A stretch of 64,000 nt of DNA from Tilletia caries (Eukaryota > Basidiomycota > Exobasidiomycetes > Tilletiales > Tilletiaceae), in NCBI GenBank assembly GCA_032718865.1, contig JALUTQ010000036.1, forward strand, positions 1 to 64,000. The letters are read 5' to 3'. Position 1 is the first letter of the stretch. Each line of letters begins with the position of its first letter. Positions 10,194-21,755 of the stretch are shown here, piece by piece. Both the position numbers and the translations under genes were made by a program. The notes beneath the pieces were generated by a model. That model worked only from the letters and a program-made list of their open reading frames with translations. It had not been told where the DNA came from and ran no database searches.

Positions 10194-12342
10194 AAAGGCA
10201 GCAATCGGCGATTGAAAGTCTTCATTCGCCTCCCTCAACCGCAGCAACGAGCAGCGTGTCACCACTTCTGTATGTACCCAGCGTGCCGCCATCGCATATC
10301 ACGCATGTCCAAGACTTTGCACCGCGTCTCGGGAAGACATGGCGCTCTCTGCTCGCTGCGCAACATGGCTGTATAGGTATCTACCACTGCTTTGTTTGCT
10401 TTGCTGTTAATCTCGTGCATTGACAGACTCTCCAGCGCTGCGGACCTGCCAGTGCTCTGCAGTCTGCTCACCGTAGTCTTCTCACCGCTCACATCTTATC
10501 TCCTGATTCCCAGGCCCTAGCTTACTTCGTTCTTCCTGATCTTGATTGACTTCTTACCCAGTCGACAGCTCATGCTCGCCGCTGGTTGCCGTCTCAGAAC
10601 TCAATCGATCTGATCTTCTTTTTGCCCTTCTTCGTTCACTTCCTCACCTTCTTCTTCCACCCATTACGCTTCCACTGCTATGTCTCCTCCAGCGTCTACC
10701 GTTCACAGTGGCACACCGCCTGTCCGTTCGCCCCTGTCCTTCTACCAACGCGAACCCCTTTCAATCAACACAAAATTTCGTCCGACGACGGGGAAAGTAG
10801 TCCAGAACTCCAGAGGGCAGAATCCAGTTAATCTGTCAGGCATCAGGGTACTAATCACTGTTAAGCAGCACTGTTAAGCAGTCGGAAGTATTTGGGTTTT
10901 TCTTTTCTTTGACATCAGAGCGAAAGTGGTGTATCTTTCCACCCCGTCAACATAGTGAATAGATGCTCACGCTCACAAGTCACATCCATTTCCTTTCACA
11001 GTATAGAAATACCCAAGAGGTCTCTGTCCGCCGCATCGTTGCTCCCTACTCTGGAACTCAAGACGGGGAAGAAGGGGGGGGGGGGGGTCGACAGTCGAGA
11101 CGACCGACAGACAGAAGGGCTTATGAGTCTTGATCGAGACCAGCGGTATATGTTATCTTTCTTAACATATCCCATCACCCATGCGTACCAGCGTACTCCC
11201 AATAACCTCTCCCAGTTAATGGATTTCAACACACTTGCGGGCATCCAGACGAGACCAATGGTGAGGACTGCCGACCAGTAGAAGAGGACGGCAGCCAGGC
11301 AGACAAGGAATAATAACAGAAATAAATTACGGATCACAGTAGCCCAAGAGCGATACAAAAATTGCAACTATGCGCACAGCCGATTCATCCCCTGAGATTC
11401 AGAAGGCAGTCCTCTGAGATTCAGAAGGCAGGGGGAGTATGCTGAAGATTGAGTCGTTTGAGACAGAGCGCAGGCGGCAACGAGACGTCGACGAGAGTGG
11501 GTAATGGGTTATGGAGCCTGCGTATCTTGGTTCCTGCTGTTGAGGACGGAGAACGAGAACACGGGGAGCGGAGACTGCACCTGTGACTCTGTGTGCCATG
11601 GAGAAAGGTTCAGCTAAAATTGAGATCAGGACACAGCGAGCAAAAAGACAGAGTCGAAGTGGATAGGCGTGAAGCTATATGCCGAGCGTGCCATGCTGGA
11701 AAGGAAAGGGGTGGGGGAAGGCCGTAACTCACAACTCACTCGGCTGTAGCGTATATGCCTGCGTGACACAGCGGCGGGAGCGACTTCACTTCAAGACTGT
11801 TGTTTCGCGTGGGCGCATGGCTAGAGCTTGATTGACACCGGTCCGGGGACGACGCGTGCGTCCCGAGTGCTGAAAAAAGAGAAGAGGGAAAGGAAGAGCG
11901 GCCGGGCGGGAGCGGGGCAACCGCAAGTCGCGAGCAATGATGAAAGGGAGCTGCGCGAGAAGTCTGCGCGAGAAGTGAACAAAGCAATCAAGCAGGTCAG
12001 CAACAGAACCTGGGGGACGACCGGTCAATGGAAGACATACCAGTGCCGTTTGCGATTGCACTGCATATGGAGTCTGAGAGGCAACGACGAAGGTGTGGAC
12101 AAGGTCTGGGCAAGGGGCCAAGGGCTGGGAGCCCGAAAGGAGAATCAACGGGGCGCGGGCGAGGTGAAGATGTGGTCGCCTGTTGGTGAACCTGCGAACC
12201 GTACCCGCCTTGATCTGTTGCTCCAGCTCAACTAAGGCACCACAACTGATGACGCAAGTAACGGGACATGTCAATTCAAGGTTCAGATACAACCAGTGAC
12301 CACAACCACGCGCTCCACATGTATCAACTCACCAAAGCTAGA
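10194..12342. other. Interior of MULE A, no firm gene
   Basis: This 2.1-kb stretch follows the transposase stop. A CT-rich leader followed by ATG 10680 opens a 65-codon frame beginning SPPASTVHSGTPPVRSPL, which resembles a normal fungal promoter plus first exon but breaks off. A minus-strand frame at 10996-11367 is hydrophobic at its N-terminus. A poly(G) run sits near 11075-11088. None of these can be assigned. Confidence 0.4.
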
Positions 12343-15074
12343 TCACTGCCTGTTGTGCATCGGTCTAAGTTGCACAATGTCGGTTAATAGATGTCGAACG
12401 ACCTCCAGACGACTGACCAGCTCTGCTGCCGTATCTCGACTGCACGTGAAGGTCTGCCGATTAAGCTGAGAGCGCAACTCCTCTCCCAGAGTGTGAAGCC
12501 GGGCTATTTGGTCCAGTCCGCGCAACAGGGTCTGATCGCGCTCGATGCGGGTGCGCTCGATGTCACCCTGCGCAGCCTCTCCGACTCTGAGAGCAATCTC
12601 TTGCGATGCTGCTGCCGATATCGCCGAAGCAGCCTCTCCTCCGATTGCGTGGGAGATGGAGGGAAGTGGTGCAGGCGCTGAGAGTGGGGGTGAGGCCAAT
12701 GTCGCCGAACCGTCCTCTCCAATTTCCGGAGAGGACAACGGCGAGGATGAGGGGAGGGGCAGTGGTGCTGGTGCTGAGAGCGCTGGGAGTGGGAGCGCAG
12801 CTCGTGGTGGAGGCGGCGCTGGAGGCCCGAGTGCTGCTGGTGCTGGGGGTCCGAGTGTTGCTGGTGCAGGGGGGGTCTGGCGGCGCTGCTGCTGATTGTG
12901 CCAGTGCTGGGGGAGGAGGAGGGAGTGGGAGAACTGCTAGTGCCGACGCTGGGGGTGGGAGCGCTGCTGGTGCTGGGGGGCCTGGGGGAGGAGGTGGTAG
13001 TGGCACCCGTGCTGGTGCTGCATCGGCAGCCGACCCTAAGACAGGTGGAGGGGCCGCGTTGATAGGCCCTCTGAGCGGAGCGGGGAGGTTGCCAACTTTG
13101 GGCTTCCTGGAAAACTGCGCCAGAGGCAAACCAAGGACACGATGCGCGAGCCACATGTGCTTGCAGGGAAACGTCCGCATGCGGAACGCTTCGCAGGAGC
13201 AGGATACCAACTCGGCTTCGTCCCCAAGGACGTCCATGCGATGCTGAAGTCGGTATTCTTGACCAGATGACGAGAAAGACTTCACCGTGATGGAATCGTC
13301 TGTGTCATGGACCACCAACGCCTGAGCGTTCGAGAAGGTGACGGCGTCGGCGTGCTTCTTTGCGTCGCGATCCGCTTTACTCGGCGCGCACGACTGAAGG
13401 CCAAGGCAGACCCTCAGCTCGCTGGCTCGGTGATCTTGAATGCACTGCTTGAGTAGAAACCAAAGTAGGACGTCAACACCTTGTTTGCGCATGAGCCCGA
13501 GGTAGACGGACTTGAGCTGGTTGTGCCATGATTCAATGAAGTTGTTCGTGTCTACGCCCCGATGCGACATTGTCCGCCACGCTCTCGCCCACATCGCCCG
13601 TTGCGGGAGCCATTACTTCTGAATATATGCTTGCCACGCGGGGCAGCAACTCCATGTCTGCAAGTACGCCGCTGCTTGCCTTTCGAATGCTGCCTGATCC
13701 GGAGCGTTCATCAAGACGATGAAAGATTCTCGAGCCTCCTTTTGAGCCAGCTGGTTGGCAGCAATCTTTTTGAGCGCCGCGGGTATGTTGCGAATGTCCG
13801 CGAACCTTCTTCTTGCTTTGATCTGACATTGCCTTCAACATATGCCAGTCGCAAAACAGGACCGTAGGAAGGTTGTCTGGCGGATATGCCATTCGTATGG
13901 CGCTGAGTTCCGTAGAAGAGCAATCGATCATTATCTGCTTCGGAATGAACCGCACTCGAGGATCTCTGCGGAGGGCTTGTAGCCAGAAAACAATGGGCTG
14001 AGCATGCTCGCCATTCGTCAGCATGAACGCGGCAGGAATTCCTCGCCCAGTGATTGAGCTGCGCACAACCAGGCTGTACAACCACACCTTCTCCTTATGT
14101 TCGAAGCCGAAGCACGTGTTGTGGGTCGCATCCAGGGAGACGATGCTGTCGTGGCCGTGCATCAGAAGCATTTGCTTTTGCCAACTGGTCATGAAGCAAG
14201 CCGTCCACGTGGCCTCGCCCACCGCACAAGGAATGTCCGTTTTCACTGCCGCCATACCACCCTCCTCCTCAATTTCGACCGCCCACTTTTGCAGACTCTC
14301 CTTGCGATCGGTGGCCTTCCGTGCGACTTTGAGTAGCTGCTTCCTCAGCTCGTTGTAGACGTCCATTTGTTTGACGCGAAGAGCCTCCGGCAGCATCTCC
14401 AATCTATCCACTCCCTTCTCCAACCTCTCCAAATCCCCCTCGTCCAGCCTCAACAGGTTCCGAATAGCCTTCCAATCTCTTCCCTCTGACACACGATCCC
14501 GAATCCAATGCCTAACCCGTGCAGGAAGTCTCGATTCCGCCATGCTGGCGATTGAGGTGACGGTGTGACCACTGTGAGCGTGTGACCATTTGACAAAGAT
14601 GCGATCGTCGCCAAGTCGTTGCCACGAGACGAATCTTGCGCGGCAGTTCACCTTGATCGAAGGCAGCCGCTTTCGTTTCTTGGATGGGCTGAGATCGGTA
14701 TTGCGCTTGGATGGTTCCGGCTTGCCTCCATGATCGCAATCGTGTCGATGCCTCCAAATGAGAAGATGAGACGGAGGCATTCGTCCAATGTCGTCCAGAT
14801 GAGATATTTGCCGGGCGTTTCCGGCGGCTGCGCCTTCTTCCGCCTCATCTTCAGAGAACCCCGCAGTACCTCGCCCACGCGCAGCATCTTCCGCCAGCAG
14901 AGCCGACGCAACCCTGTCATCCTCATCCACAATGCCATCCAGATCGTCTTCAACAGCTCCATCCGCACGTCTTCCTGTTGGAGTATCTCTTGAAGCTTCT
15001 GCGGCCGGAGCTACGTCGCTTCCGCCAACCTTGTCGCGTCTTTTGAGTATCCAAACGCCCGGTAACTCCGCCAT
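12343..15074 (-). pseudogene. MULE transposase with SWIM finger, broken
   Basis: The N-terminal frame (15074 to about 13830) covers a FAR1-like DNA-binding region, a linker with LLRLDEGDLERLEKGVD, and the transposase core MHGHDSIVSLDATHNTCFG with its first catalytic Asp. IMIDCSSTELSAI and LFCDWHMLKAM carry the second. After a frameshift near 13829 the homologous reading continues in another frame, meets a TAA at 13613-13615, then continues to the SWIM zinc finger CSCEAFRMRTFPCKH. A proline-rich tail follows, with another frameshift in the G7 run at 12869-12875, and the true C-terminus is a helical segment ending at 12343 (RPMHNRQ). At least three lesions make it a pseudogene, although two are homopolymer indels that could be sequence errors. 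Confidence 0.8.
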
Positions 15075-15442
15075 TCATGTTTGGTATTCCTTCTCGTTGT
15101 CCAATACCATCCATACGTTCCCTTTTTGATCTGGGGCAAAGGGGAGATGTTCTTGCAAGGATCTGCAGAGGCGCAGACTCACAGATCCAAGTGTATTCGC
15201 CATGGGTGCGCAGGCGCGTGAGTCGTGACGCGTTTGCGCGTTCGCGTAGGAGCACAAGTTTGAGGAGTATTGAGGACGTGAGGAGACAGCGAGTACGCGC
15301 TGGCGGGCCGGAAAGAGCGAGAGGACCTATGGACTGCAGGAGAAGGGATGCGGGACGCGTCCAGACGCGTCTGCTGCTCTCTCGTCTCATCTCATCTCAG
15401 CGTCACCACGTGACGGACAAGTTTGGCAGAGAGCGCAAATCG

Positions 15443-15471
15443 CCGAACCTCCGGTTCGACGATATAAGCGC
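15443..15471 (-). repeat. Right terminal inverted repeat, MULE A
   Basis: Its reverse complement begins GCGCTTATATCGTCGAACCG and matches the left end at 10165-10193. A further direct copy of the 15-base core found at 10158 occurs at about 15507. Confidence 0.6.
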
Positions 15472-16436
15472 AGCCGCATCGTCCCGGTGACCTCATACAA
15501 GCTGTCCGGACGCGCTTATTTCCTCAAACCGACAAGGCGGCGACAGCCGCCCTTTGATGATTGATCATTCTTTGATCATTCTTTTCTTACGCGCGATCAC
15601 GTTGTGATTGGTTATAATGGCAGGCAAAATAAGGCTGTCATCAACTAACTGGCACTATAGTCCAGCGGTTAGATCTCTGATTCGAATTTCTGCTCAACAC
15701 ATGTTCGAATCCCTCCTCTTGCTTCTTTTTTGCTTGCCTTTTTTTTTTCCTAAGTTAGAAAAGTCGGTGCCCAGGTTAGAAGGAGACCGGTTAGGGTTAG
15801 TGGGTGCGTGAGCACCCGTTAGAAAGTCCTTGGAATATCTTATGTTTTGGGCAGAGAGACAGGTTAGAGCGGGGGGGTCTGGGGGGGCGGCCGCCCCCCC
15901 AGGTCCGTGCGCTTGGTTTCCAGCGGAAATAGAGCTTAGTTTTAAACGCCGAAGCGCCGAGATTTGAGGAAATAAGTGCGTCCAAGCTGTCCAGTGTCCA
16001 ACCCAGCCGCGATTTCCGATTCCCGTCCTCAGCGGCCCCGCATACAAGCATGCTGCATGGCCATGCTCTCACCAGTCACCAGAGAGCTGAGGGAAAGAGA
16101 GGTCGGTCGGATAAGGTCAAGCAGGGTGTAGACACGAGTCGGGGGTGATTGTACGATGATTTTTGAAACGAAGTAAAACAAGGGGGAGGGGGTTATGTAC
16201 AAGAGGCAAGCAATATGGATAATGGGTGCGCTCCATATTGATTGAGGGAAATCAAAGAATAAAAATGATGAACACGGAAGATGAAAGAGGATGGAGGATG
16301 AAGGAAGAGGACCGGGAGGAGCAGGAGAGTGGTTGATGACCAAAGTGGCATCCCATCTCGAGGTCGGAGGGCGTTTCCTTTTTGCAATATGTACACGTAG
16401 ACCTGGGCCCTTCAGAAGATATCAGCCGTTGACGCT
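15472..16436. other. Intergenic region
   Basis: No protein gene is recognised. It holds a tRNA-like box pair (15650-15715), a long T tract (about 15741-15750) and C/G-rich runs near 15870-15901. The part nearest 16436 is presumably the 3' UTR of the collagen-like gene. Confidence 0.4.
15650..15720 (+). ncRNA. tRNA-like Pol III box pair, possible SINE relic
   Basis: TAGTCCAGCGGTTAG matches an internal A box, and TGTTCGAATCC about 47 bases later matches a B box, with T tracts just downstream that could terminate Pol III. The 5' GGCACTA has no pairing partner at the 3' end, and the D, anticodon and T stems do not form properly, so this is not an intact tRNA gene. A decayed tRNA or the head of a tRNA-derived SINE is the likeliest reading. 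Confidence 0.3.
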
Positions 16437-18361
16437 CTACTTCTTCTCTGAGCAAGGTGTGCTACCGCCGCCCGAGTGACCAGGCTGGCCGGGAGCACCG
16501 GGACCGCCGGGACCGCCAGGGTGGCCAGGGGAACCGGGGCCGCCAGGAGCACCGGGAGCGCCGGGAGCGCCGGGTCCGCCAGGTCCAGAAGGGTGACCAG
16601 GAGATCCGGGAGAGCCAGGTCCAGCGGGGTGGCCAGGAGAGCCGGGACCGCCGGGAGCGCCAGGGTGGCCAGGGGAACCGGGGCCGCCAGGAGCACCGGG
16701 TCCGCCGGGAGCGCCAGGTCCAGAGGGGTGGCCATGAGATCCATGAGATCCAGGAGAACCAGGGCTGCCGGGGCTGCCTGGGGTACCAGCAGTGCCAGTG
16801 GGCTTGGTGGAAGTAGCCGTCTTGGTGCAGGGCATCTTGGTGGTGGTGGCGGCGGGCTGAGTGGTGCTGCTTGCATGCGAGCCAGCGGTACCGGGAGAGC
16901 CAGGAGAACCAGCGGTACCGGGTGTACCAGCTGTGCCGGGGGTGCCAGGGGTGCCATCTGTGCCGGGCGTACCATCTGTGCCAGGTGTACCAGATGATCC
17001 AGAAGAGCCAGGTGAGCCGGGGGTGCCAGTAGTGCCGGGAGAGCCGGGGGAGCCAGGAGTGCCTGGTGTGCCAGGAGAGCCGGCGGTGCCAGTGGCAGTA
17101 GAGGTAGCAGCCTTAGTGGTGGTCGTGCCATACGATCCAGCGGTGCCGGGCGTACCGGGAGTGCCAGCTGTGCCAGGAGTACCAGCTGTGCCGGGGGTAC
17201 CAGCAGTACCGGGAGTACCAGCGGTGCCATCTACTCCGGGTGAGCCAGAGGTACCGGGGGAGCCAGGTGAGCCGGGAGTACCAGTGGTACCGGGGGAGCC
17301 GGGGGAGCCAGGAGTGCCTGGTGTGCCAGGGGAGCCGGCGGTGCCAGTTGCCTTGACGGTAGTCGTCGTTGTCGCCGTGGCCTGGGTAGTGGTGGTCGCA
17401 GATGAACCGGTGGTCCCAGGAGAGCCAGGGCTGCCGGGGCTACCGGGTGATCCGGGAGAGCCGGGAGATCCAGGGGAGCCAGGGCCACCAGGAGAGCCAG
17501 GGGAACCGGGCGATCCAGGCGAGCTGGGCAGACCAGGGCTGCCAGGAGATCCAGGGGAGCCGGGGCTGCCGGGTGAGCCAGGAGATCCAGGGCCACCGGG
17601 AGAGCCGGGGCTACCAGGGGAGCCAGGGGATCCGGGAGAGGTGGGCAGACCAGGGCTACCGGGAGATCCCGGGCCACCAGGAGAGCCAGGGCTACCAGGG
17701 CTGCCAGGCGATCCAGGGCCACCGGGGAAGCCCGGGAAGCCAGGGGAACCGGGCGAGCTGGGGAGACCAGGGCTGCCAGGAGATCCAGGGCCACCGGGTG
17801 AGCCAGGGGAACCGGGAGAGCCAGGGCTACCAGGGCCACCGGGGAAGCCCGGAGAGCCAGGGAAGCCGGGGATGCTAGTTGGTGGAACCTGGTTGCCCTT
17901 AGTGCAGGTCCTGGTGGGTGTAGGGATAGGGTTGTTCTTGGTGCAGGTCTTGGTGAAGCTAGGGATTGCGGGCGCGACCATGGTCGGCTTGGACGAACCC
18001 GTGCAGGGCTTGTGGCCTTGTCCCTCGAAGACCGGGAACGCAAAGCCTCCGTGGTTGTCGTCGTCGTCGTGGTGGCTGAAGCTACCGTGGCCGCTAAATC
18101 CATCGTGCTGGAAGCCGGCGAAGCCACCCTGATGGTACAAAAGAAGAGGTGGAAGATTGAACCGGTCAGCCACATGATGGCAGTCTCAAGTCATGCGAGT
18201 GAAGTTCAAACACTCACGAAGGAGCCCCATGTTCGTTCGACGTTGTTCTCGGCGGCCTGGTTCTCAGCAGCCTTGTGGTGCCGTCTGAGACGAGGAGCGA
18301 GCTCTTCCGCGGAAACGGCGCTGATGGTGAGGGCAAATGCCAATAGTGCGAGGTACTTCAT
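16437..18361 (-). CDS. Secreted collagen-like repeat protein
   Basis: Two exons (18361-18218 and 18128-16437) encode about 610 residues. The N-terminus [18 protein letters not shown] is a signal peptide, followed by a basic stretch APRLRRHHK. After the intron comes a His/Asp/Gly-rich segment ([14 protein letters not shown]) that may bind metal, then two short TCTK modules, and then roughly 450 residues of Gly-X-Y collagen-like repeat dominated by GSPG, GTPG, GTAG and GGPG. Three Thr/Ala-rich interruptions (for example [13 protein letters not shown]) break the repeat into blocks and are likely O-glycosylated. It ends CSEKK. Cysteines are few. A TATA-like element (complement of 18692-18698) lies about 330 bp upstream. 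It probably forms triple-helical or extended extracellular or cell-wall material; no prolyl hydroxylase gene is nearby. The repeat makes exact length dependent on assembly. Confidence 0.85.
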
Positions 18362-19835
18362 CTTGATGTGTGGAGGGTGTGCTGAAGTGGGAGATGTCCA
18401 AAAAAAATCGAGAGTGTGAGAGACCAAAAAAGCTTGACGGGGGAGGAGATTCCAAGTGATCCAAAAGAGAGTGACTGTGTGAGAGAGTGTGTGTGTTGGT
18501 GTCCCTAATGACGTCCAAGCTGGAGATGCTGTTGGTGAGAAAGTTCCGGAGAAGAGTGAAGGAAAGGGAAGTTCAAAAAGAATGTGGTGTGCTGGGAAGA
18601 CAGAGGGAGTGAAGACTGTCGACTGCGGATGGAGAGGGGGAAGGGAAAGATGAGGAAAGTAGAATCAGGGTAAGTCTGGTCAGGTCCCCGGCTTTATAAC
18701 CAGAAAGACGGGACATACGGAAAGCTTGCTTCGCGGTCAGGAACGTTCTGCAGGAACCACGGCTCCGGGTCCCGGAAGCAAAGTGACTGTTCCCAGGCGT
18801 TCCTTGCAGCGGCTGAGGAGTGTGTCTCAAATGTCAAGTTGAGATGCTGCTCGGCTTTGAGATTTATTATTCGAGGTTTGAGATTTGAGATTTGAGGTTT
18901 GACTTTCGAGGCTGGTTTGAGGCTTGGGGTTTGAGCTTGGAGGCGACAGACCACATCAGAACTGACTCTCCAGTCTGCTGGTCCAGTCGACCGAACCCTT
19001 GTCGAGACTGGAGGGATAAAGGGAAACAGGCGCTCGTCAGCTCCAACCTTCAAGTCCGCCCACAGAGCGCGCAAAATGGGTCGACACTCGACATGATGAT
19101 GTACATATATGTAATCGTTTGCCTTGCCCAGCTTCAGAGTTCAGATCACAGATGTCCGGCAGAGGAGAGATAGGGCGACTGGGTAAGCATGTGGTGGCAT
19201 CATGCTGGCAGGAGGCAGGAACACTGTCTTACCTACTTATTGTTCGTCTGTCCCTGGTCTAACTTTGGCGAAGCACCGCATCACGGTGATATGGTTGAGA
19301 GAGATTGAGACCAGGACCAGCAGGCAGGCGGCAGGCGGCAGGCACAATAAGCTGTCACCTGATGCATCGCCTTCGCCCGTGGCCCGAGCGCCCAAGCACT
19401 GATCGCTGATGGACGTCGCCGGGCACGCCGGCGGTCTCCGCAGGCTGCCTGGCGGTGGAGAATGCGAGGATGGGGTGTGGATGTGGAGACGATATGCAGC
19501 GGGCTGCATGCTGCTGTGAGCGTAAACAATTAAAGACCCGAGGGAGATGAAAAACGCCCATCGTTAAGTTTGTGGCTTTAGTTTGTGGCTTGTGCCTGAG
19601 TCGGATGCGCCGATCCGCCGATCATTGGACTCGAGGCGGCTGGCGTTGCCGCTCGCTTCCCACGCTCTCACTGGATTTTCTTTTGTGTGTGGTAGCGACG
19701 TGAGAGACATCCTGACATCTGACACCTGCCGTCCTTCCTAGCGACGGAGATCTTTCCAGAGACAGCAGGCAGGCCGCAGAGTCCCTCAATAATAAGGAGA
19801 TACATAGGTCGGCTCTGCATTTCTGTCACGAGCTG
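18362..19835. other. Intergenic region, no gene recognised
   Basis: Promoter region of the collagen-like gene plus about 1 kb with nothing assignable. A degenerate TTTGAGA-type repeat occupies about 18856-18935. The right end is the 3' flank of the adenylate-forming enzyme. Confidence 0.45.
18856..18935. repeat. Degenerate TTTGAGA/TTTGAGG minisatellite
   Basis: Repeated units of seven to eight bases such as TTTGAGATTTGAGATTTGAGG. There are six or more imperfect copies. Confidence 0.6.
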
Positions 19836-21755
19836 CTATGTAATGTATACAAGGTGTCCGTTCTGGGCGGCGTGCCGTGCGGCCTCTGCGATGCGTTTCC
19901 GGTCATGCTTGTGATTCGAGTTGAGCGGGATGAATCGCACAGGAAGGTACGCGGCGGGACGAGCGTAGTACGAGATGGTCTCATCGGCCTTCTTGATCAG
20001 CCGATCTTGCCACTCCTTCCGAAACGTCTCTGCCTCCGCGTGATCAAAGAGAAGTTGGCTCGCGTCCTCGACCTGGCGCGGTTCTTGCTTGCCGGCGGCG
20101 GCGCTGGGTGGGACGAAGGAAAGCACGAGTTTGGCCTCGTGGGTTCCGTCGTTCGCATCGATGGTTGTCGCACAGCAGAAGCTGCCCTTGCCCAGTACTT
20201 CTCGCAAAGGCGCCTGCACCTCCTCAGGACCGATTCGGTAGCCCGTCAACTTGATCACATCGTCCGCTCGTCCAGACAGCTGTACGTTCCCATCCTCTCC
20301 TACGCGGCCAAGATCTCCGGTTCGGAACAGGCGTTTGCCGTCGGAGTTGCGAACGAATCGCTCAGCGGTGAGCTCCTTTTCGTCCAGGTAGCCGGAGGCA
20401 ATCTGAGGCCCGCCAAGCACGATCTCGCCTTCCTTTCCCGTTCCCACTTCCTGAAGCGATCCGACTTCCATGATGAACACCTCGTTCGCGCCATATGGCT
20501 TTCCGAGTGGGACGACGTGTGTGGTCGCGTCGAGACTTGAGATGGACGGGTTGAATGCAAGGTTGCCGATGCCTGTTGGAATGGGCGTACACTGTGAGCG
20601 CGACGACAAATGTTGCTACAGGCGGCCCGAGCCACACGCACCTGTTTCGGTCAATCCATACCCATTGAATACTTTCGGCCCCAGCTTGGCCCACTTCGCA
20701 AACTGCTCCGTTTCCGCCTTGTCTCCTCCACTTATGAGTACATCCAACCTGGCAATCGTCTGATCGTTTTCGATGCTGGATACCAGGGCTGGCGGCACAT
20801 TTGTCGACGTGATCTTGTACGCGTCCAAATCGTCGCCGTAAGTCTTGAGGACATCGGGAGAGTCGCTCAGACAAAGAACGCCGCCCGAGGAGAGAGTAGC
20901 GAACGTGTCGCAACAAGAAATGTCCCATCTGCAAAAGCAGAGCAGAAGTAAGCGATGATGGCCCTGCCTGTTATGCACCACCGATCATCATATTACTCAC
21001 GCGGCAGAAATGGTCGACAGAACCCTCGACTTTGAGCTGAAGTAGAACTGAGGAATGAAAGCCCGCATGGCTGCACACGCCTGTTCGTGTGTCTGTAGCA
21101 CGCCTTTCGGGTTGCCTGTGGATCCAGAAGTGAACATGACGTACGCGACTGAGTCTGGCCTCGCATCATCTTGAGGCTGAGAATGGACGGCCGCGTCGGT
21201 CGCTCCATCGATTGTTTCCTCCTCGCTGTTGATTCGGATGACCTTGATAGACTCTGGAAGCGCGCCGTCGCGTTCCAATTCTTGCAACTTCGCGTCATCC
21301 ACCTCTTGCGCGATCACGACGGATGCCTTGCATTTGTGAATCTTATGCTTTGTAACGTTTGTCGGGAAAGTGGGATCCATGGGAGCAAAAGCTGCGCCGG
21401 CGAACATGAGGGCATACTGGATCACCAGCAGTTCCACCGTCTTGCGACCGGTCAAGATGGGTACGATCGAGCCAGGCTGGATCCCTTGCTTTCGAAGGCG
21501 ACCGGCGAGGGATGTGCAGCGTCGTACAAGATCCGTGTAGGAGACTTGCCTGCCGGGGGAGCGGCCCTGTTCGAGGGCAATTGCTGGTTCAGGATGCTGA
21601 CTAGCGGCCCACGTCAGGAAGGCGGTGAGCGTTTGGGGTTGTTGCGACAGTGACTCGGCAATGCCGGTATAGACCGCGTCAGCTTCGAGCATGGTGACCG
21701 CCGTGTCGAATCCAGAGCGCGGAAGAATGGTCTGTGAGAAAACAGTGGGAGACAC
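19836..21755 (-). CDS. Stand-alone adenylate-forming enzyme (AMP-binding)
   Basis: ANL-superfamily enzyme activating a carboxylic or amino acid with ATP. Motifs in order: VIQYALMFAGAAFAPMDP, the P-loop VMFTSGSTGNPKGV, VFNGYGLTET, LFRTGDLGRV, VIKLTGYRIGPEEV and the C-terminal NSNHKHDRKRIAEA bearing a candidate A10 lysine. Introns are 20929-21000 and 20573-20641; using the acceptor at 20573 joins LTET to GIGNLAFNP in frame. The core sequence is closest in style to NRPS adenylation domains, but there is no carrier, condensation or reductase domain: it ends at VYIT directly after the A10 region. Start could be 21755 or the internal ATG at about 21692 (MLEADAVYTG). It could be an acyl-CoA synthetase or a free-standing A domain acting on a partner; the substrate cannot be read with confidence. 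Confidence 0.8.

Larger units (their letters stand above)
10165..15471 (-). mobile_element. MULE element A, decayed
   Basis: A transposase pseudogene on the minus strand lies between inverted repeats at 10165-10193 and 15443-15471, which match at about 25 of 29 positions. I could not find a matching 9-bp target duplication outside these ends, so the true boundaries may lie a few bases out or one end may be damaged. The element sits 70 bp upstream of the ketopantoate reductase start. Only the right half carries the transposase; 10194-12342 is non-coding as far as I can see. Confidence 0.6.

Noticed and set aside
12545..13247. Gly/Ala-rich plus-strand frames opposite the MULE A transposase tail
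   Set aside because: They mirror the Pro-rich tail of the transposase; the minus strand has the SWIM finger and transposase homology.
16861..18132. 423-codon plus-strand open frame rich in Pro, Gly, Val and Glu opposite the collagen-like gene
   Set aside because: It is the complement of the Gly-X-Y repeat; the repeat period keeps the opposite strand open. It has no signal peptide, and the minus gene has a signal peptide and clean splice sites.
20573..20641. Apparent frameshift between exons 2 and 3 of the adenylate-forming enzyme
   Set aside because: Using the acceptor at 20573 instead of the nearer CACAG joins LTET to GIGNLAFNP in frame, so no lesion is needed.
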